DNA of 64,000 nt from Panicum virgatum (Eukaryota; Streptophyta; Magnoliopsida; Poales; Poaceae): positions 18,177,033-18,241,032 of the forward strand of contig NC_053153.1 of NCBI RefSeq assembly GCF_016808335.1, in the 5' to 3' direction. The position numbers and the translations under genes are program-made. Under the pieces are notes generated by a model. It did no database searches. It was not told the DNA's origin and saw nothing but the letters and a program-made list of their open reading frames with translations. Below, piece by piece: positions 13,643-25,389 of the stretch; position 1 is the first letter of the stretch, and every line of letters begins with the position of its first letter.

Positions 13643-14955
13643 GTGCCGGCCTTTGATGCAATGCCCTCATTTGAGCAGCAAAACACTCAATCCACATATG
13701 GTTCTGCTGGTGTAGTTGAGCACTTGTTTGATCGGGAGACATGGAATGACAAGGCAAGTTTGCTCCATGAAATCAGCGAAACCCCGCTTCCACCAAATGA
13801 TGAAGGCAGAACGATGAAACTTGCCTTTGATGCAACGCCCTCATTTAAGCAGCAAAACACTCAATCCACACATGGTTCTGCTGGTGTAGTTGAGCACTTG
13901 TTTGATCGGGAGACATGGAATGACAAGGCAAGTTTGCTCCATGAAATCAGTGAAACCCCGCTTCCAACAAATGATGAAGGCAGAACGATGAAACTTGGTG
14001 CGTGCAAGGGACATGGATCCAGCTCTAGGACATCAGTTCCTCCACCACCACCACCACCACACCCTGCTGTATGGACTTTTTTCACTCCATGTTAGCAATG
14101 TTCTAAAAAACGCTAGACGCTAGGTGAATGCTTGCCTATGGTTTTAGAGTTTTTTGTGATTAAACGTAGATTGATCATGATTAAACGTGTGTTGTGATTA
14201 AATGACACTGTGATTAAATGCAACGCTTGGCCACCATTCAGCGTTTAATCAAGATTAAACGACGTTTAAAAATGTTTTTTTAGAACACTGATGTTCAGCA
14301 GTTTTTTTAAATTCATACCGTGTCCAGTATTTCTATTCTTGATTCTTTGCAAGTTATGTCCAGTATTTTAGTAAATTATGTTCATTATTTTATCCAGTAA
14401 TTCAGTAATCCAGTACTTCAGTATCCCTTTTTTTGCATTTTTATCTTTTTTTTTGCTTTATATGTGATCCAGTATTTTATTTGATCTAGTAACCCAGTAC
14501 TTCAGTATCCCTTTTTTTGCATTTGTCATTTTTTTTTGCTTTATATGTGATCTAGTTTTTTATTTTATCCAGTAATGCAGTATTTTTTTATCACTGTTTT
14601 TATACTAGTGCATTTATATTGTTTTCATTTTTCAAACCACCATTTATTACTTTTTTATTTTTCCTTTTTTTCCATGAAATTTTTTGTTTCCAGATTGGTG
14701 AGCCGGTCCATGAGGAACGTGATGCACCCAGTCTGACAGCACCTTCACCTCACCCACCGATGTTTGACAAGTCGCCACATTCGCTCGATAAATCATATCC
14801 GGCCTTTGATGCAACGCCCTCATTTGACCATCGAAATACTAAATCCACAAATGGTTCTTGTGGCGTCGGTGAGCATTTGTTTGATCGGGAGTCTTGGAAT
14901 GATATGTCAAGTATCCTCCGCGAAATCAATGAAACTCAGAGATCAACAAATGATC
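13643..14955 (+). repeat. Three copies of a 57-residue coding repeat in the Ulp1-like gene
   Basis: The unit runs from FDAxPSF through LFDRExWND to about xxTNDxGR. Two copies sit in tandem in exon 13631-14068 and are nearly identical. A third, more diverged copy is in exon 14694-15005. All keep the frame. They resemble the repeated segments before the protease domain in other transposon Ulp1 proteins. Confidence 0.9.
14096..14290. mobile_element. hAT-like MITE in an intron of the Ulp1-like gene
   Basis: The ends are CAATGTTCTAAAAAAC and its partner TTTTTTTAGAACACTG, the common hAT-MITE terminus CAGTGTTCTAAAA. Flanks ATGTTAG and ATGTTCAG look like a decayed 8-bp target duplication. The inside has repeated GATTAAACG and lacks the CAGTAAT motif, which marks it as a later insertion. 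Confidence 0.7.
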
Positions 14956-16783
14956 AAAGTGGAATTTGTGAATCATTGACAAGGCCACGACATAAGATAA
15001 CCGAGGTCATTTTCTGACACCCCCCCTCTCCCCCCCACCCACCTTTATTTTTTTTTCACACATAGGAGAGTGCTTTGATGAGGTCTTTTTTTTCATTTCT
15101 TTTTTTTGTAGGGTGACATGTCAAAAGAAACAATCTATGATTCAACCCCAGTGCACACCTATAAGAGGCGGTATCCGAAAAAAAAGATGGACATACCAGA
15201 GGAGTATCGGCCCCCTGCCGAGTTAGGATGTGAATTGGTCACATTCCAACTGACTAACAAGGTTACAACTAGAAGCAGCAAGTTCGTGTCCCCTTTCAAA
15301 GCACCAATTTTATATCGCCAGCCACCTAATGTCGAAAAAGCAATGAAACTTCGGGACATAATCTTGGCATCACCTCCGAGCAAAGAGTTGCGCACGTAAG
15401 ACTCTCCACTAATAATCCTGGGATATTTCCTTTTTTTCTTGCCCTTTTTCTTTTTTGACATTTTTTTATTGTTTTGTATATGATGCAGGCGCAGGTTTCT
15501 GAAAGCAAAAGAAGAGTACCACGTCCACATAATTGATACCTATCTCGAGGATAGATCAAACGTTTGCGATTCTTTCGCGGACAATATGCCATGTAAATAC
15601 TCATTCATCCAGTTCTTCGGGATGTGCTTGATGCTAGACGAGAAAGAACTAAACCCCAATTCTGCTGGATATAGGATCATCCTACCACCCTCACTTACGG
15701 TATGTCTGCAGTAATAAAGTACTAGTCTCAAATTTCAGCAAAGCCCCATCCCCCTAGCAATTTGTAATTTATCCCAGCAACCTGTAATGCACATGTATTT
15801 TTTTAGTAACCCAGTAATTCTGTTATCAAGTATACTTGATAATTCAGTAACCCAGTAATTCAGTATCTTGCCTGGCTCCTTATACTATCATGCTCATTTC
15901 AGTAATTCAGCAACATGCCATTTTTAGTAATTCAGCAACATGCTGTTATATCATTTTTTTAACAACTTTTACTGACTAAACAAAAAAAAACTGGATATGG
16001 TACTGTATGAACAGTATTGCACAGGGTCCCCGTACTCACCTGAAGTCGCACTTTCATATTTGGAGGGTTTTTTCGACCCGGAAGAAATACTGCATGCTAA
16101 ACTTGTAAGCAATGCATTTTTTCAGTTACGTTTGTTTTCAGTAATTCAGTAACCGATACATTTGTTTTCATTTTTTAACAATTCATTTTTGACTCTTTTT
16201 TCTACTATCCCCCCCCCAGGTTTTCCTACCTGTTCTACAGAAAATGCACTGGTCGATATACTGTGTGAACTTGGTACATGGACAAATTGATATTCTGGAC
16301 CCATCCCCGTGGACTGACCAACAACAAAAGTAGATCCATGGAGGCATAGCTCATCGGATACGCAAGAGGCTTAATGATATTTTTCAGAGCTTTACCGGTG
16401 GCAGGTTCATAGATTTCAGCCATTGGGGTTTGCCATACGTTCCGGTCCCGAAGGTTGTGGTTAGCAATGATTGTGGATTCTTTACCATGCTTTTCCTAGA
16501 ACATTATGATGGTGAGAATCGGAAGTTGAATATCAACATAGATCCGGTGAGATAGTCGTTCTTTCACACAGTTTTTCTCTCCATGCCATCCCCCCTTTTT
16601 TTTGGCTGTTTTCGCTCAACTGATTTTATACGCGTTGTTGAAATGCAGCTACTTGGAGCACAATACAGGGCCCAACTCCTCTACTATATTGTGTTCCACA
16701 AGTGCAACGACATAACCCCTCTACCTGATGTGATTGAAGAACTAGTGCCATGGCATTCGCATCATATTGAGAAGCCACAGTAG

Positions 16784-17595
16784 GACTTGTTGCCTCATTC
16801 ACATAACACCCAAGTTCACAAGGGAGACAGTTCCAAGTGAAGAGAATGGATGCTTTGAGTTTTCTGTAGACTTTTTTCATTTTTTTAGAGTTTGCATGAG
16901 ATAACCAGACTAACTATGTGTATATGCTCCCCCACAGATAACCAGTAATTTTCAGAACTGTCCACCTTGTACATGCGGAGGTTCAGTAATCAGTAGTTTC
17001 AGCATGTTTTTCCTTTTTTTTACTGAAGTCTGCATTCAGTAATCAGTACTCTAGTAATCTCATGTTTTCATTAACCACAAGATTCAACTTTTTTTTCGTG
17101 TACATATATGGATTCAGGAATCAGGAGATTCAGTAACCAGTTATTTTTCCAGTACCGTGCATTTTTGTACATGCGGATGTTCAGTTCAGTATTTTTTTTC
17201 TTTTTAGACGTGGCAGGATTCAGTAATCAGTAGTTTTAAGTTGTAATGCGGAGCAAATGCATAGTTTTTTTTCGCGTACATATCTGGATTCAGTAATCAG
17301 AAGATTCAGTATTTTTTTCTTTTTTTTTGCTTACATGTCTGCATTAAGGAGATCCGAAATTTCAAAACACAATTCAGAAATCCAGTTATAAACATTCACG
17401 CAATCCAGTACAATAGGCTTTTGACATCTAAAAACAAAGATATCTACTTTTGCTCTAATCATCTTTACCATCTTCTATTGTGCTATATCCAAAAATAGGT
17501 CACCACTAACTACATGTATTGGATTCAGTAATTCGAAGAAGCAGTAATAAATACTTTTAGCAATCTAGTAATACATTTGTTTCATTTCAAAAAAT
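16784..17595. other. Region between the convergent MULE genes
   Basis: This is the shared 3' flank of the two genes. It is full of CAGTAAT-type copies and T-runs, with no open frame of note and no other feature seen. Confidence 0.6.
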
Positions 17596-20500
17596 CTACT
17601 TGTTCTCGTCATCTTCCATTTCAGAAGCAAGGTCATCTTGTGTGTCATCGCTCTCATAGCTACCCTTCCTCTTTCTTGTTCCACTCCCCACGGGCCTGCC
17701 CCTAGGCCTTTTGGGAGGTGGGGCTTCTCTCCCACATGTAGTAATATTGTGTCCGCTCTTATTGCATCTCTTACAGCAACGCTTACGGTTTTTTCCTTGC
17801 GGTCTTTTGAAGTGTGGGGCCGGGAGATCAACACCCTCCACCCCCTTTGTACGGCTCCCTTTTGTGCTAGAGATTGGGGGGGCCGATGCTGATACAACAT
17901 GATTCTGCCCAACCGGCACCCCTGATGCAGCAGCTGGTGGATCCAAATCATGTGCCACCCCTAATGCAGCATTTGGTGGACCCAAATCATGAGGTATCTG
18001 GTCAACAACTTGAAGTGCCTGGCGAAGCAATTCTTTGCACTTGGCTACCCCCTGCCAGTAATCCAGTAATATATATATGAGATCATCAGCCCATTAATAT
18101 AAGAGAGTGTCAACAGCATACTTAGTAATTCAGTAATACAGCACCAAACATCAAAAAAAAATTCTAACCTCACTGGACATGACAGACTTCTGTTGCAGTG
18201 CACACCAATCAGGTAATAGCTCCAGCATGCGGCTTGCTTTAGTGTCTCCACTCGGTCCAACATATACTTTATCGTGTCTATCAAAGGGGGTAGCTTCCCT
18301 GGCATTCCTTGTATATCTTTTGGGGATATACCGGGATGGGATATGTGCCACTTGCAGGTTTGTAAGCACACACAAAAGATGCGGGCAAAACATACCTTCA
18401 ACTTCAGTAATTCAGTAAAGCGGATAAACATTTTTCTGCAACGAACCAGAAAACAGAAGGAACATTTTTCTGCAATGAACATACCCGTGTGCTCAATTCT
18501 CATGCACTCGCAATTAAATTCTGATTCCTCAGGAATTTCCTCATTCACTACAGCTTTCACCCAAAATTCATGACATAACCAAGGGAAATCAGTTGGGGGC
18601 CTTGTGTGCTTCACCAGGTAGTAACCAGCCTTGTCCGGGTCTGGACGCACACGGAAAGCAGTGCTTGATTTGAGTCTACTCACGAACACCTTGTACACAG
18701 CTCTGGTGTACACTCTGCTAAGCTGATTGTCGTAGCCATAAAATGTCGAGGCAATAACCGGGGCCTGCAACAGCAAAAATCATTTTGTTAACGCACAAAT
18801 TACTGGAAGTTCACATTTTTTTTCTATCCCTTTTTTTTCTAAATTTCTTTGGACTTAGGTTTTCACCTGCGAATTGAACTCCTCTTCTGCCTCTTTCTCC
18901 TTATTATGCGCCAAAAGTTCCAAGAATGACTTCGCAAACTCATGTATTGCCGTTGAATTGTCACAATAACCATGCTTGACGGTAGAATTGACACTCTCAC
19001 TTCTTTGTGTCGAAGTCATCGTCCCGCAGAATATCTCTTTGAAATAAGCACCCACCCACATGTTCCTTTCGTCGTACAACTTCATCAGCACTTTGGACTC
19101 ATGAACTTCATATTTGTCAAGCATTGCAGCCCAGGCTTGCTCAAATTCAATCGGTCTGAGTGGATGATTGATAACAGAAGTTAAGGTTTCAGACAGTCCG
19201 GGATGTTGGGTATTAAGCTGATTCAGCTCATTCCGAAACTTGTTCGTGACATGCCAGCGGCAATATCTGTGGTACGTCTTTTCAAATACCAAATTTATTG
19301 CCTTCTCAATTGAAGAATCTTGATCTGCGTCAAACAATCAACATTAGCATTTGTATCAGTAATTCGGTAATTCAAATTTCATAGCAGTAATTCTACGAAC
19401 AAATTCAGTAAACGATACACTACAGTAATTCGGTAATTTAAATTTCATAGCAGTCATTCTACAAACAAATTCAGTAAATGTTACACTTCAGTAATATTTT
19501 TTCGAGTATCCCAGTAATCTTTTTTTTATCCTCTGAAGTAATCAAAGCAAATCCATTTACGCAATATTGGTGGATTTCAAAATAAAGCAATAATCCATTC
19601 AGTAATCCTTATTTATTTTTTTAGTAATCTGAGCAAAACTCAAGCAAGCAATAAGCCAACAATCATGTTAAATTCAGTAATGATTACTTACGAGGCACAA
19701 GTCATAGCATACATACCTGTGAAGATAACAATAGGATCCTTGCCCCCCATACAAGCTCTAAATTGCTTGAACAACCACTCAAAGGTATCTGCTCTTTCGT
19801 CCCTCAACAATGCCTGACCAAAAACAACATTTTGCAACTTGTTGTTGAATCCAACAAACATTGCTAAAGGCACGCTATATTGATTGGTGCGGTACGTCGT
19901 GTCAAATGTCACCACGCTAGAGTAGTCTGCATACACACGGCAAAAAAATCCCCCAAAGTCAGTAATCCAGTACGTGTGTAGTTTTTTTTTTTTGCCCAGC
20001 CCCCAAACTGAGTATCCCAGTAAAACTTGATCAGTAATTTCAGTACCTGCATAGTCACCCTGTTGACTGGCGTGGCTCCAAAAGACATTCTTGACGACGT
20101 TCTTATCATCAAGTTGGAACTCATAAAAGAATTGTGGATTATTTGCTTTGCACTCTCTAAAGAAGGCCAGGAGCTTCGGTATATCATCCATCCGTTCTTC
20201 CCGAACATGCGCAGCTCTCCTACGAAGATTGGGTTGTGTACAACATCATCATTTATTTAGTGTCAAAATATTTTTCTACAGTATGTAACATGCCAAAGAA
20301 AAGGATAGCCACAGGAAAGTCACCTATTCTGAATGTCTCTCTCAGTCAAATGTAGATTCTCAACCCCACCCGCAACACTACGTAGGACACGCATAACGTT
20401 GGGGTAAGGGACTTGACTAGCATGCATTGTGTCAACCAGGTTCATGACAGACAGATCTTCAACCTTGTGCGCCCTCATACGCTTCGTCATGCTTGGTGTT

Positions 20501-21267
20501 GGATTCAGCTTGTGGTTATGTTCGAAAACAATGCGTGTAAAAAAGACACGCCCTCCACCTCGCGCCTCTCTTGCGCACACCATTGCCTTGCAGCCATCAC
20601 GTTTTGAAGTCTTTGACGTCTTACGGTCGCCATCCTGAACCTTTGTGTTATGCTTCCCTTCCAACGAGCAACAGAAATCCTTTCCAGTTGTCCCCCTTTT
20701 CCTGTTCTTCTTTATTGGAAAGCCAACACGCCCAGCATACTTTTTGTAGAACAAAAATGCATCTTCAAAAGACTCAAAGCTCATCTCAAAATTTGGAACA
20801 ACTTCAGGATCCAAATCCTCGCCCTGCCATGAGAATATGTCAACAAATTACCAACAGAAACACGTCCAGTAATTCAGTAATATGAGCATTCTTTTTCAAA
20901 GACACCAAATAAATGCAGCAGGGAATTTACACTTCTTTTTTTACAAAACACTCACATGTGTGTAAGTTTGGTTGACGTCAGGTGTAATCATCTCTGAAGG
21001 CGCAGCACACGGCGGTGGCGTCATAACAGCTGGATACCTCATATCATGTCTTAGCCAGGGAGGGCTACATCTCAATGGTTGGGCATTCATCACCAATGGT
21101 GTCCTCAACAAATTGCCATTTGCAGCACCCCCCTCAGGGACTGAATCCGGGGAAGGATGCGGAGCTGTCCCCGATGGAGGCACAGATACTTGAGATGCCA
21201 TCACACGCCTACTAGCAAGGCTGATTGCTGGGCTCGAGCGATTCATTGAAATATCATCACCCTCCAT
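17596..21267 (-). CDS. FAR1/FHY3-type MULE transposase, 8 exons, 871 aa, open throughout
   Basis: Minus-strand exons: 21267-20956, 20823-20324, 20219-20047, 19926-19717, 19324-18867, 18764-18485, 18395-18169, 18051-17596. They total 2616 nt with consistent phases and no internal stop. FAR1 DNA-binding domain at about 120-210 (Cys155/156, Cys182, Cys187, His206, His208). MULE DDE domain: Asp337 in VVTFDTTYRTN, Asp399 in IFTDQD, then Cys420/His423 in YCRWH, with Glu508 in RSESVNS as likely third acid. SWIM zinc finger: Cys636, Cys638, Cys648, His650. CCHC knuckle: Cys813, Cys816, His821, Cys826. An AT-hook-like RPRGRP (about 835-840) follows. The start was chosen at MEGDDISMN, 13 bases after a probable 5' UTR acceptor. 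It would cut and join the element ends in the nucleus. FAR1/FHY3 host regulators share this layout, but the position between terminal repeats argues for a transposase. Confidence 0.88.
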
Positions 21268-21280
21268 ATCCGTAACACTG

Positions 21281-22241
21281 CTACAAAGTAAAAGAAAAAA
21301 CAATGACACATCACTACATTTCATCACTACATTACTACTGAACACAATACTACTTCGGAACATCCTACAAATGCAAAACACAAGGATGTAATATTAGGCA
21401 CTGAATACTGAACATCCTACAAATTTGAAATACTGAACATCTGGTTTTTCAAATACTAGGCACTGAATACTGAAAACACAAGGATGTAATACTAGGCACT
21501 GAATACTGAACATGCGTAGTGCTGAGCAGTGAATAATGTGTAAAATAGACCAAAATCACTGAATCCCGAAATGCTACCCAATGGATAAAAATATTAGGCG
21601 GATCAAATACTGAGTACACTAAATAAATTCAGTAATAGGCCAAATACTGAACAATGTGCAAGGCACAAATAGAAGATTTCACGGTCTTCAGTAATTTTCC
21701 AGATCTCAACGTAAGGTTTTCAGAAACTTGCAATCCACCAAAAATCCTCCACGAATCGACCAAAATGTCAACAAATTACTAGCGCAGAGAGATTATGGTT
21801 GATAAGAGAGCTCAATTACCGATCTCACTCCACCAATCCCAGCAGACCTAGCCTCCCCCGCGCCGCCTGCTGCTCGCCGCGCCGCCGCCGCCGCCTGTGC
21901 TTTCCGCGCGGCAGGCACCGCGCCTACTCTCTGGACCACCGGGCCGCCGCCGCTCGCTCCGCGCACAGAAGCTACACGGGTACCCCTCACGATCCCCCCG
22001 CTCGCCGCGCTGCTTGCTGCTCCCACCTCGCCGCTCGCCTCGGCACTTCTCGCGCTCGCCGCTCGCCGCGCTCCGCGCGTCTCGCGGCTCGCGCTCGCTC
22101 CGCCGTAGAAGCTAACGCGCCATGAGGCCGCGACTCGCGCTCGCCGCTCGCCGCGCTCCGCGCGTCTCGCAGCTCGCGCTCGCGAGGTCTAATTGGGTTG
22201 ACGGGTGGGTCGGGCCGGAACAGATGGTAGTGTATTGGGTC
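21281..22241 (-). promoter_or_regulatory. Right subterminal region, probable promoter/5' leader of the transposase gene
   Basis: From 21281 to about 21780 it is AT-rich with reversed TACTGAA copies, probably a 5' UTR intron (acceptor CTTTGTAG ending at 21281). From about 21800 to 22190 it is very GC-rich with repeated CGCCGCGC/GCTCGC blocks and no believable gene. It mirrors the GC-rich left end, so both genes start near the ends and run inward. Confidence 0.4.
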
Positions 22242-22286
22242 GTTGGGTGTAGAATCCCATTCTACACATAGGGTGTAGAATAGCGC
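22242..22286 (-). repeat. Right terminal inverted repeat of the MULE
   Basis: Its reverse complement begins GCGCTATTCTACACCC and matches the left repeat at 41 of 45 bases. It contains the same internal palindromic TGTAGAAT units. Confidence 0.9.
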
Positions 22287-22293
22287 TGTCGTG

Positions 22294-22408
<115 letters not shown>

Positions 22409-22570
22409 AACACATATGTAGGTGTGGTGCGAAATGAAGTTTATTGCAACTATATTTTGACAAATATATATTTTATAGCATATGTTAGAATATTTAATAG
22501 ATGGAAGTGCGTGAGATAGATAATTAAAGTTATTAGTTGTATGATTTATTTTTAAAATAATTCTAATTAG

Positions 22571-22600
22571 TCCGTGCAGGAGCATGGATTGATATGCTAG
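22571..22600 (+). other. Possible Helitron 3' end
   Basis: The sequence TCCGTGCAGGAGCATGG (a weak hairpin) is followed by ATTGATATG and CTAG, with T next, as expected for a Helitron terminus inserted between A and T. Grass Helitron-like ends often carry CCCGTGC...GCACGGG before GATNNGCTAG. The 5' end was not located. Confidence 0.4.
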
Positions 22601-22638
22601 TTATCTCATAAAATTCAGTTTTAAATCGAAAAATTAGG

Positions 22639-22811
22639 TCATTCTCAATGGGAGTATCATAGTAGCGTCATGAGCATTAAATTTACTGACGTGACATATT
22701 TTTTATGAAAAGAGAGGATGGAGAGTGTCATCACCATAACACTCCTCCATCTCACTTATCTAGTTTATGGTCTTGATAACTGTGTCGATGACACTTCCAC
22801 TAAGATTGTCT
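22639..22811. mobile_element. Tourist-like MITE (173 bp)
   Basis: The left end GGTCATTCTCAATGGGAGTA pairs imperfectly with the right end (CTTCCACTAAGATTGTCT). TTA on both sides (22636-22638 and 22812-22814) fits the 3-bp TWA duplication of PIF/Harbinger elements. Confidence 0.6.
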
Positions 22812-22814
22812 TTA

Positions 22815-23458
22815 GAACGCGCTCTGACCTGGGTGCACAGTACAGTAGAGCATTGATATCCTGCGCATGTGTGCAGGAACCCAAATATGTCTCAATCCAG
22901 TAATAACATAGATAAAATTGGACTCTTTCAAGAAAATATTATCAGATTCATCAATATCCGTAGGACATTGACATCTGAACAGGCAAACGGTTGAAGTTAG
23001 AACCAAGAATATGTATACAATTGTGCAATAAAATATATCTTGTATTTTCTGTTGGATCTATCTGGAAAAAACGAACGCAAGCATGCCCACCATACGTTAA
23101 ATGTTTGACGATAGCAATAATTACCATCTATCACTAGGGCTGACAATAATGGTACAATAAAAATACACGCTTCCGTACATGTCGCATCACCATAGTGTGT
23201 ACTTCACCGAGGCTACTTCGCTTATCATACTCTAAATTTATTCTCTAAAAAATATTTTATCATAATCATCAAGATCCTATCTTCTATTTTCAATTTTTCT
23301 ACAACTATTCATCCTCTATATCTTATTTATATCAAGTAGCACGAGGTGAGACCCATCTATCAGTTTTTTTAACCCCCTCGCCGACCTCTCTCTCCCTCCC
23401 CGTTCTCTCTCTCCTACCTCCCTCGGTGCCCTCCCTCCCACCCATGGAATACAAAACC
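22815..23458. other. Intergenic, no gene seen
   Basis: AT-rich sequence with a pyrimidine-rich patch (CT-rich, about 23375-23440). Nothing is recognisable. Confidence 0.5.
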
Positions 23459-24460
23459 GCTCGATAATCGCGATTATCGGTGAAATTTATCGTTACCGAT
23501 GCTAGCTGAAAACATAAACCGACTGAAATTTCGGTGGATTTCAATGGAAAATTAAAAAATTTAAAAAAATTCATAAAAGGTAGAGAACTTATTTTTATAA
23601 AAAACTAGACCTTCTCTTGATTCCATAGTGTTGCCACATGTTGAAAGCAACAATTGTTTGCTTAGGGAAAAAATATTTTTCGTGCGATTAAGGCCGATAA
23701 TCGATATATATGCGGCGATTATCGATGATGGTGCAGCTGGGAGCTAGGGAGCTGTGATCGTGGCGTCGATAATCGAGGTAAATCGTTGATTATCGATTTG
23801 TATCGGATGATTTTCAGTTCATGTCAGCTTCTTTTGTATTTCTACTCACCGATTTGGCCAAATATACTACATTGGTATATAATATTCCTTAGATGGTTGG
23901 TTGTATCACAGATCTAAAATCTAGGCTACAGTTTTGGATATTAGTTCCGGAGAAAAGTTTATTATTCTACAATATGCTATGTTAAATAGGAAAACAAAGT
24001 GCATGCCTTTACTTTATATTGTATGCTTAAATGGTACAAATTAAGAGTGAGTATCATTTATTCGTAGCATAATTTTGACACAGACATGGTTCGATTTCCC
24101 TCTTGCATGTGAATGTCTGATAATCAGGACTTAGTTTGGTAACATGGAGAGAAGATTGGCATTGGCTTCAAGTGCAAAATTGTGTATATATGTGTAATTT
24201 ATCTAATATAATATAATACATAACCTAAAAAATTAAATGCTATCAAACCTTTATATTTTTTCCACTGCCAAAACATATTTTCAGTAGGCGAAGCGATAAA
24301 TCATTCGGTTTGCATCGATTATCGACGATAAATTGTCGATTTTTGTTTTTTTGAATTTGAGTCCCTTTACCGATCGGTTTTGGCGATTTTTCACCGATTT
24401 TTAACCGATTATCGTTACCGGAGCTCACTGATAAATGATGTATTGCCGATAATGTAATCC
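23459..24460. repeat. Stretch rich in CGATTATCG-type palindromes, likely DNA-transposon remnant
   Basis: Copies of CGATAATCG, CGATTATCG and ACCGATTATCG/TTATCGATT recur near 23462-23500, 23690-23725, 23765-23800 and 24310-24420 in both orientations. Clusters near both edges suggest subterminal repeats of an old element. Ends and target duplication were not found. Confidence 0.4.
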
Positions 24461-25380
24461 TTGCTCCCACCTTCCCATTCTCTCCCCTCTCTGTTCCTCT
24501 CTCGCCGGCGCCCCGCCTACCTCCACCGCGCCGGCGGCATGGCTCGGCGAGGCTCCAGCGGCCGGCGCCCCTCCTTCCTCCTCCGTGCGGCTCGCTCTGC
24601 GACTGCGCGTGATGCGGCGGAGCATGGCAGGCGACGGGGCTGCCCGCGTGCGGCGTGGTGGATCCGGGCCCTGCCCCCGGCGGCGTGCCTCCTCCTCCAC
24701 TCTTCGCGCTCGCCGGTGGCCATGGCGGAGCCTGCGACACTCGGCGCCCGAGCTCCGGCCGCCAGAGCACCGTCCACCCACCTGAGCTCCGTCGCGACGC
24801 CATGGCGGTCGGCGTTCATCCCTCCCGTGCTCCCTTTGCCGCCCCCATGCCTCCTCGCACGGGGGCGCTCGCGGCCACCGCGCTCGCCGCCATGCCGCGC
24901 GGGCGGGGGCGCGGCCAGCCGAGCGGGCGTGGGGTCGGGCAGCGCGGCACCTCCTTGCGGCCTCCGCGCTCGGCGCTCCCTCCGCGTGCCCGCTACTTGA
25001 CTGCGACGGAGGCCGGGAGCGGGCGGCTCCGCGCGGGTACGGGAGTGCGTACAGGTGCGGGTGGTGGTCGTGGGCGGCGGTGCAGCGGGGCGGCGAGGAG
25101 GATGCGGAATCGGGCTCGGAGTGCGGCGGCGGGCTGTTGCGTCGGAGCGTCGACGTCCTTGTGCGCAGCGGGGAACGCGAGCGGCGGCAGCGGCGGCGGC
25201 GCGGTGGGGCGAAGCAGCGGCTACGGCGTGGTGGAGCTGCGGCGGCAAGGACTCGAAGCAGTTGCGAATGGCGCGGGACACCGAACGGAGGCGAAGGTGG
25301 GGCTGGCTTGGGGCATTGCGGACGGCCTGCATCTTCGCTGGATTTGGCGTGAACGCGGGAGTCCGCAATTTTAGCGGGGG
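24461..25380. other. GC-rich stretch without a supported gene
   Basis: Long open frames exist on both strands over the same DNA (239 codons plus, 283 codons minus). They are rich in Ala, Arg, Pro and Gly, show no recognisable domain, and have no splice-supported continuation. GC content alone explains frames of this length. It may be a captured gene fragment or an old CpG-rich promoter. Confidence 0.5.
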
Positions 25381-25389
25381 CTATACCAT

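Larger units (their letters stand above)
9410..16783 (+). pseudogene. Ulp1 (C48) protease-like gene of the MULE, 14 exons, one premature stop
   Basis: Exons by eye: 9410-9655, 10008-10706, 11851-12012, 12105-12569, 12688-12789, 13050-13148, 13296-13397, 13631-14068, 14694-15005, 15112-15395, 15489-15699, 16015-16104, 16220-16546, 16649-16783. Together they give 1223 codons in one frame; nearly all introns are phase 0. Order: basic N-terminus with ATKPVA repeats; a conserved region of about 230 residues seen in grass transposon Ulp1 proteins (SIFDILNGMD, ITPHVVKSMLGIP, YLDNL); repetitive Pro-rich middle; C-terminal C48 domain with His (MHWSIY, about 1080), Asp (ILDP, about 1097) and Cys (SNDCGFF, about 1155). 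TAG at 16331-16333 lies between Asp and Cys and should remove the catalytic Cys. The usual oxyanion Gln is Val (VPKVVVSNDCG). Ulp1-type enzymes process SUMO-like proteins; the benefit to the transposon is unknown. Confidence 0.8.
8320..21660. repeat. Dispersed CAGTAAT-type motif filling non-coding parts of the MULE
   Basis: Short copies of CAGTAATTCAGTAATCC and variants (CAGTATTT, CAGTAGT, CAGCATTT) occur by the dozen in the 5' region, introns and the space between the genes. They are nearly absent from exons. Most are in plus orientation in both genes, although the genes run in opposite directions. A reversed cluster (ACTGAATACTGAAC) lies at about 21330-21660 near the right end. Confidence 0.85.

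Noticed and set aside
17596..21267. Host FAR1/FHY3-family regulator instead of a transposase
   Set aside because: The domain order is shared, but the gene lies between matching terminal inverted repeats and keeps the likely D-D-E residues, so a transposon-encoded transposase is the simpler reading.
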